A DNA stretch of 16,933 bases from positions 1 to 16,933 of the forward strand of contig JAKLIT010000015.1 of NCBI GenBank assembly GCA_022709465.1, read 5' to 3'. The translations under genes and the position numbers were made by a program. A model generated the notes under the pieces. The model worked only from the letters and a program-made list of their open reading frames with translations. It was not told where the DNA came from and made no database searches. Shown one piece after another: positions 8,300 through 15,458 of the stretch (its first letter is position 1; every line of letters starts with the position of its first letter). The DNA comes from Candidatus Omnitrophota bacterium (GTDB lineage: Bacteria; Omnitrophota; Koll11; Pluralincolimonadales; Pluralincolimonadaceae).

Positions 8300-9944
8300 A
8301 TGCCCCGCCTAATGGCCCGTATATTATGAAAAAGATGAAGACTGCCAGCGAACCCGTTCCCCACCATATGTCATCGAAACCCCGTTTCGGGTTCTCGTAC
8401 TGAATCTTTGCCGGGGGCACTTGCACGGAGGCCTCCCACAGGTATACGCCGCATTCGAACCTCTTGATGAGCTTCCAGCCGCTGTTGAAAAGCATCGGGT
8501 TGTAGTCGATATCGTTCGACAATATGTACTTCAGCGAATATTTTTCGGGGGAGTTGATGATATTCTTCAGGGCGGATATCGCGTCCTCGCCGTAATATTT
8601 TATGTTGTCCAGTTTTTCTATCGGCCTGTCCCTTGTTATGTCCGGGCCCCGGACCTTGTTGAAATTCCCATCGAGGGTCGGCGCCTTCGTATCCATGCTT
8701 AGTTCGCTCATCTGGTCGCCAAGGCCCAGCGTAATGTAATAATAGCTATCGTTCGGCGGGGTGTCGAGGAATGCGATGATCTCCCGCAGGTCGACCCTGT
8801 CCGGGAGGAAGGTTATTTTCCTGTCTATCTGGAGCAGGCCTATATAAGAGCCGATGTAGAGGATCAGCACGGCCGCGAGCATTTTCCTGCTGCGCTTGTA
8901 AAGGACGGCGAGGTAACCGCCGAGCATCGGCGTGAACAAGAGCAATGACCAGAACATGAACCTGTCGAAGGTCAGCGTATCGAACATCTTTGCCCCGAGG
9001 ATAAGACCCGGAAGCGGGGTAGTCCCCCCAAGCCCCAGAACGAAGAGCCCGAACCACCAGACATTGACCAGCGTGCGGCGCGAGAACCTCTTAAAAAGGA
9101 ACGCCGCGGGTATAAATATGCAGTTAACGCCGTAAGGCAGCAACAGGTTCACCTTGAAGGCGAAATTGTTCGAAAAGATGCTCTCGCGGCTCAGATGCGG
9201 GACGACGGTTGTATGCGGGGCGTTTATGAGCTCTTTAAGGAAAGGGTACATCACTACTATAAAGAGCAGGGCCGCGGGGGCCACCGCGAAAAAAGCGCGT
9301 TTTACTATCTGCAGGTAGAGAGCGCCGCCGCGCGGAGCCGAGACGAGCGTATACGCGAAAACGAGCGTCATTAAAGAGGGCAGGCCGTAGAAGAACGAGA
9401 AAGAGTGCATGCATCCGATGATCACGAAACAGAGCGCGAAGAGCACGGCGTGCCGGACCCTGCCGGTCTTTAAGTACATGAAAAAATATACGCTCGCGAA
9501 GAGCAGGAATACCGATGCGGTAAGCGTCGTGATCTGCCCGTACTTATAAATGAGAAGGTAGAAGATCGTGAAGAATACGGAAGCGAGAGTCCCGAGCAAA
9601 GCGTCGGTCTTATTGGCCCATATCCTGCAGAAGCTGTACATCGCGACAGGGAAACAGAACATGAATGCGACGAGGACTATCGCGGTGGAAACGGCGGGGG
9701 AGAAGAGGAACATGAAAGCCGCCAGTATCTGGTGGGTCAGCGGAGGATAGATGGCCTGGGAGAAGCCGCCGTACCACTTGTAATTATAAAGGTTGAACCA
9801 GTCCTCGCGGTAATGTTTCGCGAAGAACATATGCGTGAATATATCGTAGCTCCAGAGCCAGAGGCCCCATATAATATACGGCATGTTCACGGCGCAGTTT
9901 AAAGCGCCGAGCAGCGCTACTTTTTTTTCGGGCCTCGTCAGCAT
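8286..9944 (-). CDS. Polytopic membrane protein, GT-C-like (PTPS-related/YfhO-like) glycosyltransferase candidate
   Basis: A 552-residue inner-membrane protein with about 12 hydrophobic helices. A soluble segment (about 373-523) and one last helix (about 526-545) end the chain. Directly after the first helix comes YDIFTHMFFAKHYREDW (33-49), an extracytoplasmic loop with an acidic residue (Asp34) and His38, followed by WYGGFSQAIYPPLTH (57-71). This layout matches GT-C enzymes and the '6-pyruvoyl-tetrahydropterin synthase-related' membrane family, in which an acidic residue of the first loop is catalytic. Such enzymes use polyprenyl-phosphate sugars. The upstream gene overlaps it by 7 bp and encodes an ALG5-like GT2 that could make exactly such a donor. 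A run of eight A in the first codons (9921-9928) is a mild slippage site. Function as a transferase is inferred. Confidence 0.7.
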   Translation of the reverse strand: MLTRPEKKVALLGALNCAVNMPYIIWGLWLWSYDIFTHMFFAKHYREDWFNLYNYKWYGGFSQAIYPPLTHQILAAFMFLFSPAVSTAIVLVAFMFCFPVAMYSFCRIWANKTDALLGTLASVFFTIFYLLIYKYGQITTLTASVFLLFASVYFFMYLKTGRVRHAVLFALCFVIIGCMHSFSFFYGLPSLMTLVFAYTLVSAPRGGALYLQIVKRAFFAVAPAALLFIVVMYPFLKELINAPHTTVVPHLSRESIFSNNFAFKVNLLLPYGVNCIFIPAAFLFKRFSRRTLVNVWWFGLFVLGLGGTTPLPGLILGAKMFDTLTFDRFMFWSLLLFTPMLGGYLAVLYKRSRKMLAAVLILYIGSYIGLLQIDRKITFLPDRVDLREIIAFLDTPPNDSYYYITLGLGDQMSELSMDTKAPTLDGNFNKVRGPDITRDRPIEKLDNIKYYGEDAISALKNIINSPEKYSLKYILSNDIDYNPMLFNSGWKLIKRFECGVYLWEASVQVPPAKIQYENPKRGFDDIWWGTGSLAVFIFFIIYGPLGGAYGKF

Positions 9945-10651
9945 TTCTTGAGGATCCTCCTGAGCCTGAATATGCTGAAGAACATGTCGATGGAATCCCG
10001 CACTATCCTGACCCTCGTCTCGCGCCGGTTTACCCAGTGCACGGGCACTTCCTTGATCTTATAGCCCTTCTTGATAGCGATGCCGAGCACCTCGATATCG
10101 AAGGCGAACCTCCTGATCTTCTGTTTCCTGAAGAGATACCTCGCGGCGTCCCCTTTGAATATCTTGAACCCGCACTGGGTATCGTAATACCCGTCAAAGA
10201 GGAACGTCCTTACCAGCAGGTTGAACATCCTTCCCATCGCGCCCCTGAGCCATGTCTGGCGTATGAGTTTCTTCGATTCCTTCAATCCGCGGGAGGCTAT
10301 GACTATATCGTACTCGGGGATGAACGCGGACATCTTCTCGAACTCGCGCAAAGGCGTAGAAAGGTCCGTATCCGTTATAAGCACGATATTGCCGCGCGAC
10401 TGCAGGACGCCTCTCCTGAGGCTGTATCCCTTGCCCCTGTTGACCCTGTTCCTGATGAGTTTTACGTGGCGGCCGCCGTGATGTGTTGCGGCGAACTCTT
10501 CGACCTTGCCGCTCGTTCCGTCCCTGCTGCCGTCATCAACGACGATCAGCTCGAACGGCGCCTCCCTGCGGCTGAAGTATTCATAACAATCCTTCAGCGT
10601 CTTATTTATGTAGCGGGCTTCGTTCAGGGCCGGTATTACCACCGATATCAT
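9938..10651 (-). CDS. GT2 glycosyltransferase, ALG5/GtrB-like (polyprenyl-phosphate sugar synthase type)
   Basis: A 237-residue GT-A enzyme. SVVIPALNEARYI opens the fold at residues 3-15. VVDDGSRDGT (37-46) binds the nucleotide sugar, and DTDLSTP (94-100) carries the metal-binding DxD. DTQCGFKIFK (157-166) and RFAFDIEVLGIAIKKGYKIKE (181-201) are characteristic of the dolichyl-phosphate beta-glucosyltransferase (ALG5) branch. Enzymes of this branch transfer a hexose from UDP- or GDP-sugar to dolichyl or undecaprenyl phosphate on the cytosolic face of the membrane. No C-terminal membrane helices are present, in contrast to GtrB. A strong AAAAGGAGG (10657-10665) lies five bases before the ATG. 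The start overlaps the glycosidase stop by 4 bp (ATGA). The following gene encodes a GT-C-like protein that could use the product. The sugar is not determined. Confidence 0.88.
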   Translation of the reverse strand: MISVVIPALNEARYINKTLKDCYEYFSRREAPFELIVVDDGSRDGTSGKVEEFAATHHGGRHVKLIRNRVNRGKGYSLRRGVLQSRGNIVLITDTDLSTPLREFEKMSAFIPEYDIVIASRGLKESKKLIRQTWLRGAMGRMFNLLVRTFLFDGYYDTQCGFKIFKGDAARYLFRKQKIRRFAFDIEVLGIAIKKGYKIKEVPVHWVNRRETRVRIVRDSIDMFFSIFRLRRILKKC

Positions 10652-12051
10652 TTACGCCTCCTTTTGCCGTGTCCGGTAAAACGCTTTGCCAGCGGGAGGA
10701 GGAGGGTGGCTAAAGCGAGCAATATGAGCACCGATATAGTAAGCACCGCGGCGCGCATGTCCTTAGCGGATACCGATATCCTCTCGGATACGCTCGTGTC
10801 TCCCGAGCGCAGCATTACGAGGTATTCCCCGCGCGGGACCGTCTTGCCGTTGTTATCCCTGCAATCCCAGTAAAAGACATGTCCTCCGGAGGAGAATTTC
10901 TTCGCGCCGGCAAGTGTCCTTACCGCGTTGCCAGAGATATCAAGGACTTCGAGCGACATCCCGGCCTCCACGTCGTTGTATATTGCGATCTTAACCGTTC
11001 CGGTCGCGTCGGTGCACGGTACGTATACCCGGTCCGGATAGATGATCATCCTCTTTGGAATGAGCTTCGAAGCGGGTTTAACGGAACCGTCCAGCCCTAT
11101 CATGCCGAAATGCCTTTCGCGTTCCTCGATCTTCGTGCCGTTTGGATGGTCGTATAACGTCCAAACGAAGAAGCCGTCGATGTCGCCGCCGAATACGGAG
11201 GCCAGCACGGAAGAAAAATAATCGTCCTGCACCTCATTCGCGGGAGCCCTAAAGGAACGGATCCCCGATGTCGTGAAACCGAATTCCTCGAGCAGTACCG
11301 GCCTGCCTTTAGCGATGAACTTCGCGGAATCGATCGCGGCGGGAAGTTTTTCGGCCGCCGCATAGAAATGGAAGGAGAGGATATCGCACTCCGCGGTGGC
11401 GTTTCCCGGAGGAGGGTTCAGGTAACCGACCGTTATAAGGTGGTTCGGGTCGAGAGAGCGCACCTTGGTTATCATGCGGCTTATGCATTCATTGACGACG
11501 CCGCTGTTCAAGTTGAACCCGTAATCGAGGTCCGGCTCGTTCTTTACGTCCCAGCAGAGGATCGCGGGGTCGTTCGAGAAGAGTGGCACGAGCGACTCGA
11601 GGTGCTTGTCGATCTTATGGTAGTTCCAGGAGGAATAGAATGTTCTCGGGTCTATGCGGTCGAAGAGCGTGACGATGACCCTGAGGCCTTCATCCGCCGC
11701 GGCAGATAATACCATGCTTAATTTAGCGGCCGCGCCGTTATCGAGGTTCTCCCTGCCGAACGAATCATACTGCAGGAAGATCCTAACGCAGTTGAATCCC
11801 ATCGAACGCGCCGTCCCGAGGTCCCGGCGGACCTCCGCGGCGTCAAAACCGCTCCAGAAGTCGTTCCAGACCTTTCCCTTAGTATAGTAGTTGATGCCCC
11901 TTATGAAGAGCCGGCTGTCGCCGGAATAGAGATGGCCGTTCTTTACGGTAACAAAGTCCGTGGACGCGGCTGTAGAGTTCAGGATGAATAGTGAAACAAA
12001 CAGAACAAAAATTCTCCCCTTGACTCCATAGATCATATTATAGAGTCCCAT
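10648..12051 (-). CDS. GH5-like (clan GH-A) glycosidase with FlgD-like Ig domain and C-terminal membrane anchor
   Basis: A 467-residue exported glycosidase. A signal peptide (hydrophobic about 14-29) leads to a TIM-barrel domain with FIRGINYY (49-56) and NCVRIFLQ (87-94). CWDVKNEPD holds the acid/base Glu172, HFY is at 228-230, and LLEEFGF holds the nucleophile Glu256. These match GH5 and related endo-glucanases or mannanases. An Ig-like FlgD-type segment follows (about 354-420, GGHVFYWDCRDNNGKTVPRG). A final helix (about 434-455) with the basic tail KRFTGHGKRRRK would tether the enzyme to the inner membrane facing the periplasm. The frame extends to an ATG at 12087, but a promoter (12058-12087) covers that stretch. 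The ATG at 12051, on the predicted transcript start, is chosen; ATG 12036 is the alternative. As first gene of the operon it may trim the polymer being exported. Confidence 0.82.
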   Translation of the reverse strand: MGLYNMIYGVKGRIFVLFVSLFILNSTAASTDFVTVKNGHLYSGDSRLFIRGINYYTKGKVWNDFWSGFDAAEVRRDLGTARSMGFNCVRIFLQYDSFGRENLDNGAAAKLSMVLSAAADEGLRVIVTLFDRIDPRTFYSSWNYHKIDKHLESLVPLFSNDPAILCWDVKNEPDLDYGFNLNSGVVNECISRMITKVRSLDPNHLITVGYLNPPPGNATAECDILSFHFYAAAEKLPAAIDSAKFIAKGRPVLLEEFGFTTSGIRSFRAPANEVQDDYFSSVLASVFGGDIDGFFVWTLYDHPNGTKIEERERHFGMIGLDGSVKPASKLIPKRMIIYPDRVYVPCTDATGTVKIAIYNDVEAGMSLEVLDISGNAVRTLAGAKKFSSGGHVFYWDCRDNNGKTVPRGEYLVMLRSGDTSVSERISVSAKDMRAAVLTISVLILLALATLLLPLAKRFTGHGKRRRK

Positions 12052-12057
12052 GCGCCC

Positions 12058-12087
12058 ATTATAACCGCGCCGCAGGCGGTTTGGCAA
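12058..12087 (-). promoter_or_regulatory. Sigma70-like promoter for the minus-strand glycan operon
   Basis: Reading the minus strand, TTGCCA (12087-12082) is followed after 18 bp by a perfect TATAAT (12063-12058). Six bases later comes the ATG at 12051, so the predicted start of transcription falls on the start codon. No Shine-Dalgarno site is possible if that start is used. Confidence 0.7.
12063..12081. repeat. Inverted repeat in the spacer of the minus-strand promoter
   Basis: AACCGC (12063-12068) and GCGGTT (12076-12081) form a 6-bp dyad around a 7-bp centre, filling the -35/-10 spacer. It could be an operator, or chance in a GC-rich stretch. Confidence 0.4.
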
Positions 12088-12105
12088 GATAATATTTCTA
12101 ACCAG

Positions 12106-12133
12106 TTGACATACCTATAGTTATTGGTATAAT
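12106..12133 (+). promoter_or_regulatory. Consensus sigma70-like promoter for the giant TPR gene
   Basis: TTGACA (12106-12111), a 16-bp spacer, and TATAAT (12128-12133): both hexamers are perfect. Seven bases separate TATAAT from the ATG at 12141, so transcription should begin at or beside the first base of the start codon, giving a leaderless mRNA. The -35 boxes of this and the divergent promoter are 18 bp apart, back to back. Confidence 0.8.
12111..12130. repeat. Inverted repeat in the spacer of the plus-strand promoter
   Basis: ATACC (12111-12115) and GGTAT (12126-12130) are complementary arms separated by 10 bp, between and partly overlapping the two hexamers. With 5-bp arms this is weak evidence of an operator. 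Confidence 0.3.
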
Positions 12134-12140
12134 AAGGTCA

Positions 12141-15100
12141 ATGACAGAAGAAATTACGCAAAAAAGCCAAAGGGCGATCGCAGGGACGGTATTCCGTATC
12201 ATCGCGGGCATAGTAATCGTCATATTCCTCATCGAAGCGGTGCTTAACCTCTCCAACCTGGTCTCCGGGAACCTACGCCGCCGCGATTTTATCGAAAAAA
12301 CGGTAAAGAAGGGGTCCTTCAGGATAATCTGCATAGGCGATTACCCTTCCGCCGAGTCCAATAAGCTCTATGCCGGACAGATCTCCTCCGCGCTTAAGAA
12401 ACTCAAGCCCGCCGTGAATTTCGAGGTGATCAACCTTGTCACAGGGGGAGCGAATTCACTGCGCGTCCTCGAATCCCTTAATGTCGAATTGGAGAGCTAC
12501 AAGCCCGACATGGTCATCGTAACGATGGGTGTCGATGACGAAGGCAAGCGCATACCTTACCCGTCGTCATTGGGCAACCGGGCGGGTTCATTTTTCAGGG
12601 CGTTCCAGATTTATAAGGCAGGCAACAGGCTCTTCTCAGGCATAAGGCCGTCCGGGCTCGGCGTATGTTATGCGGAGGAGCAGAAGAACACGGGAACCGC
12701 GGCGACATACCTTGAGCTCGGGTGGGTATACCACGACCGCGGGGAATACGAAAAAGCCCTGGAAGAGTTCAATAAGGCCGCAGAGCTGGACCCGAACGAC
12801 AGCAATGTCTACGTCGGCCTCGGCTGGTGCCACAAGGAACTTCTTAACCTCTCCGAATCCGATAAATATTTTACGAAAGCCCTCGAGATAGACCCCGAGA
12901 ATGATGCGGCTTATGTCGGCCTCGGCTGGCTCTATAAAGAGAGCGGCAATTACGTCCAGGCCCAGGAGATGTTCAAGAAAGCCATAGAGATGCATCCCGA
13001 CGATACCGAATTGTATAAGGAGATCGGTTCGCTGAGGAAAGAGACCGAGAACCTCGTGCGCTCTAAGGCGATGTTCATGAAAGCCCTCGAGATAAATCCC
13101 GAGAACGACGGCGCCTATATGGCGCTCGGATGGCTTTACCAGGACCTCGGCAATCTCCTCCAGGCCGAAGAGATGTTCAACAAGGGAGCGGAGTTTAGCC
13201 CGAAGGACTACGAGCTGCTCGAGGAACTGCTGACGCAGGGGTCGTTGCACAGCAAGGAGAACATAGTAAAGGCCGAAGAGTACTACAACAAGGCGCTCTC
13301 GATCAACCCGCGCAACGACGGAGCGTTCGTAGGGCTCGGGTACGTATATAAGGAGAAGGGGAACCTCGAAAAATCCGAGGAAGCGTTCAAAAAAGCTATA
13401 GACATGAACCCGCGCAACAGCGGCGCTTATGTCGCGCTTGGGTGGTATTACAAGGAGCAGAGGAACATAACGCAGGCGGGCAGGATGTTCAAGAAAGCCC
13501 TCGAGATAAATCCGAGGGACGATGGCGCCTATCTCGGGCTCGGATGGGTTTACGTCGACCGCGTCAACCTGTTCCATACCGAATCGATGTTCAAGAAGCT
13601 CATCGAGCTCGACCGCAAGAACTACCGCCTCTATTTCATCCTCGGTCTTTTTTACAGGGAGAGGAAGAGGGTGGCTGAGGCGGAGGAGATGTTCAAGAAG
13701 GCGATAAACCTGAACAGCAAGGACCACCTGCTCTTTCTCGAGCTCGGCAGGTGTTACAGGGCCGAGGGAAGGATGAGCGAGGCAGAGAGCATGTTCAGGA
13801 AAGCGATAGAGCTGGACCCGCAGGACGACAGCGCATATAACGAGATCGGCCGCTGTTTCCTCGACAGGGGAAAGGCCCTCGAAGCGAAGGAGTCTTTCAC
13901 GAAGGCGATAGAGGCGAACCCGAAAAGCGACGACGCCTATGTAGGCCTCGGGCTGTGCCTCAGCGAAGAAAAGTTCTACGTAAGCGCGAATACGAATTTT
14001 GAGGAAGCGCTGAAGATAAACCCGTCGAACAGCAACGCCTATGCGGGCCTCGGCTGGCTCCACAGGACCAGGAGGGAATTCGATAAGGCGGAAGAGTCGT
14101 TCAAGAAGGCGATCGACCTCAACGCGTCTAACAGCGACGCGTATGTAGGCCTCGGGTTTATCTATATCGACAAGGCCGACCCGGCCATGGCAGAGAAGGC
14201 ATTCAAGAACGCCATAGACGTATATCCCGCCAACAGCAGGGCGTATTCCGGCCTCGCGCAGATATACGAGGCCGGTGGCAATTCGGTGGAGGCGGAGAAG
14301 GTCCTGCAGACGTCGTACAGGGTGAACCCGATAGATATAGAATCCTACCTTGGCCTCGGGCGCTTCTACATCGAAAAGGGTGAGATAGCTAAAGCCGAAG
14401 AGATGTACTCCAAGGCCCTCGAGGTAAACCCTTACAATGAGGAAGCCATAATAGGCCTCGGTTCGGTCTACAGGAACAGGGGAGATTTCAAGAAAGCCGA
14501 GACGATATACGAGAGGCTCATGGTAAAGGCCAGGAGCAGCGATAACGCTTATATAGGCCTCGGCCAATTCTATAAGGACAAGGGCGACCTCGCGAAAGCC
14601 GAGGCGATGTATTTGAAGGCCCTCGAGGTCAACCCCTTCAACGAAAACGCCGTCGCGGGGCTCGCGCTGATCTACAAGGACAGGGGCGACCTCGCGAAAG
14701 CCGAGGAGATGTACTCGAAAGCCCTCGGCATAAATCCCTATAACGAAAGCGCGCTGGCGGGGCTCGGGATCGTCTACAAGGACAGGGGCGACCTCGCGAA
14801 AGCCGAGGAGATGTACTCGAAAGCCCTCGGCATAAATCCCTATAACGAAAGCGCGCTGATAGGCCTCGGTTACGTATACAAGGGCAAGGGGGACCTGTCC
14901 AAGGCCGAGGAGATGTTCAACAAGACGATAAACATCAACCCGTCCAACAAAGAAGCGTACAAGGCCCTCGCGTCGAGCTACAGGGAGGGCGGGAATTACG
15001 CGCTTGCCGACGAGATATTCCGGAAGGCGGTAAAGGCTACCGCGAATAACGATATGGCTTACGGGTGGATGGGCGTATTCTATTATGAATCCGGTTATTT

Positions 15101-15458
15101 CGGGATTGCCGACCAGTATTTCCGCAAGGCCGAAAAGATCAGGATGGGGTATTACAATCCCGTCACAAGGAACTGCTATTACCGCATAAAGGAATTGCTC
15201 GCGAAGGACAAAGTCATCCTGGCATGTTCACAGTATCCTTTAAGGGACGTGGGTTCCCTCGAGAAGATGCTCCGGCCCGAGGAAGAAGGGGTCATATTCA
15301 TAGATAACGACAAGGCATTTAAAAAAGCCCTGAAAAAAGACAAGCACACAGTGTATTTCTCGGACATGTCCGCCGGAGATTTCGGCAACCTCACGGAAAA
15401 GGGTTCAGAGCTCCTCGCGAATAACGTCGCGAAGGCGATAATAGAGGCGCTATTTTAA
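12141..15458 (+). CDS. Membrane-anchored giant TPR protein with 24 repeats inserted in a degenerate SGNH/GDSL hydrolase-like fold
   Basis: A 1105-residue protein with one N-terminal membrane helix (about 14-37). Residues 59-140 read like the first half of an SGNH hydrolase: FRIICIGDYPS (60-70, where the family has GDS), EVINLVTGGANS (95-106) and KPDMVIVTMGVDD (121-133, where the family has GxND). Twenty-four TPR units of almost exactly 34 residues follow (187-1004). The chain then returns to an SGNH-type second half: SQYPLRDV (1030-1037), VIFIDNDKAF (1051-1060) and FSDMSAGDFGNLTEKG (1073-1088, where relatives have DFGH). The nucleophile Ser (here Tyr68), the block III Asn (Asp132) and the catalytic His (Asn1083) all appear replaced, so a scaffold rather than an enzyme is likely. 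The start is supported by the promoter; no other usual start codon precedes the helix. It is translationally coupled to the next gene (TAATG). Confidence 0.85.
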   Translation: MTEEITQKSQRAIAGTVFRIIAGIVIVIFLIEAVLNLSNLVSGNLRRRDFIEKTVKKGSFRIICIGDYPSAESNKLYAGQISSALKKLKPAVNFEVINLVTGGANSLRVLESLNVELESYKPDMVIVTMGVDDEGKRIPYPSSLGNRAGSFFRAFQIYKAGNRLFSGIRPSGLGVCYAEEQKNTGTAATYLELGWVYHDRGEYEKALEEFNKAAELDPNDSNVYVGLGWCHKELLNLSESDKYFTKALEIDPENDAAYVGLGWLYKESGNYVQAQEMFKKAIEMHPDDTELYKEIGSLRKETENLVRSKAMFMKALEINPENDGAYMALGWLYQDLGNLLQAEEMFNKGAEFSPKDYELLEELLTQGSLHSKENIVKAEEYYNKALSINPRNDGAFVGLGYVYKEKGNLEKSEEAFKKAIDMNPRNSGAYVALGWYYKEQRNITQAGRMFKKALEINPRDDGAYLGLGWVYVDRVNLFHTESMFKKLIELDRKNYRLYFILGLFYRERKRVAEAEEMFKKAINLNSKDHLLFLELGRCYRAEGRMSEAESMFRKAIELDPQDDSAYNEIGRCFLDRGKALEAKESFTKAIEANPKSDDAYVGLGLCLSEEKFYVSANTNFEEALKINPSNSNAYAGLGWLHRTRREFDKAEESFKKAIDLNASNSDAYVGLGFIYIDKADPAMAEKAFKNAIDVYPANSRAYSGLAQIYEAGGNSVEAEKVLQTSYRVNPIDIESYLGLGRFYIEKGEIAKAEEMYSKALEVNPYNEEAIIGLGSVYRNRGDFKKAETIYERLMVKARSSDNAYIGLGQFYKDKGDLAKAEAMYLKALEVNPFNENAVAGLALIYKDRGDLAKAEEMYSKALGINPYNESALAGLGIVYKDRGDLAKAEEMYSKALGINPYNESALIGLGYVYKGKGDLSKAEEMFNKTININPSNKEAYKALASSYREGGNYALADEIFRKAVKATANNDMAYGWMGVFYYESGYFGIADQYFRKAEKIRMGYYNPVTRNCYYRIKELLAKDKVILACSQYPLRDVGSLEKMLRPEEEGVIFIDNDKAFKKALKKDKHTVYFSDMSAGDFGNLTEKGSELLANNVAKAIIEALF
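12699..15152 (+). repeat. Array of 24 TPR-coding units, 102-bp period
   Basis: Codons 187-1004 of the giant TPR gene. Units carry the typical pattern of a Gly-Leu-Gly turn early in helix A, a small residue near position 20 in helix B and Asn-Pro at the end. All units are 34 codons except the sixth (residues 357-392), which has 36. Units 19-22 are the most alike; early units are more diverged. Confidence 0.9.
14671..14858 (+). repeat. Recent direct duplication of one TPR unit (86 bp identical, offset 102 bp)
   Basis: Bases 14671-14756 and 14773-14858 are identical over 86 bp at an offset of exactly one TPR (34 codons). The encoded units at residues 835-868 and 869-902 both read KDRGDLAKAEEMYSKALGIN in their cores. 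Other units have drifted to different codons, so this copy is young or kept alike by gene conversion. Confidence 0.95.

Noticed and set aside
9921..9928. Run of eight A (coding strand) near the start of the GT-C-like gene as a programmed frameshift or phase-variation tract
   Set aside because: The frame is intact through the run and no overlapping alternative frame is evident; eight A coding for Glu-Lys-Lys is not unusual.
10037..10873. A 278-codon plus-strand frame opposite the GT2 and the end of the glycosidase gene
   Set aside because: The opposite strand has unmistakable GT2 motifs and coupled operon spacing; this frame crosses two real genes and shows no recognisable domain.
12052..12087. 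A 12-residue N-terminal extension of the glycosidase (start at ATG 12087)
   Set aside because: The stretch contains the -35 and -10 elements of the promoter, and the added residues are Arg-rich and precede an otherwise normal signal peptide. The ATG at 12051 is preferred.
12636..14567. A 643-codon open frame on the minus strand, opposite the giant TPR gene
   Set aside because: It lies wholly inside a clearly real TPR array, its translation has a periodic low-complexity look that mirrors the repeats, and no family motif is present. It results from repeated codon patterns on the other strand.
12699..15152. CRISPR or satellite-like DNA repeat
   Set aside because: The 102-bp period is explained by 34-codon TPR units in one continuous reading frame; there are no short identical repeats with unique spacers.
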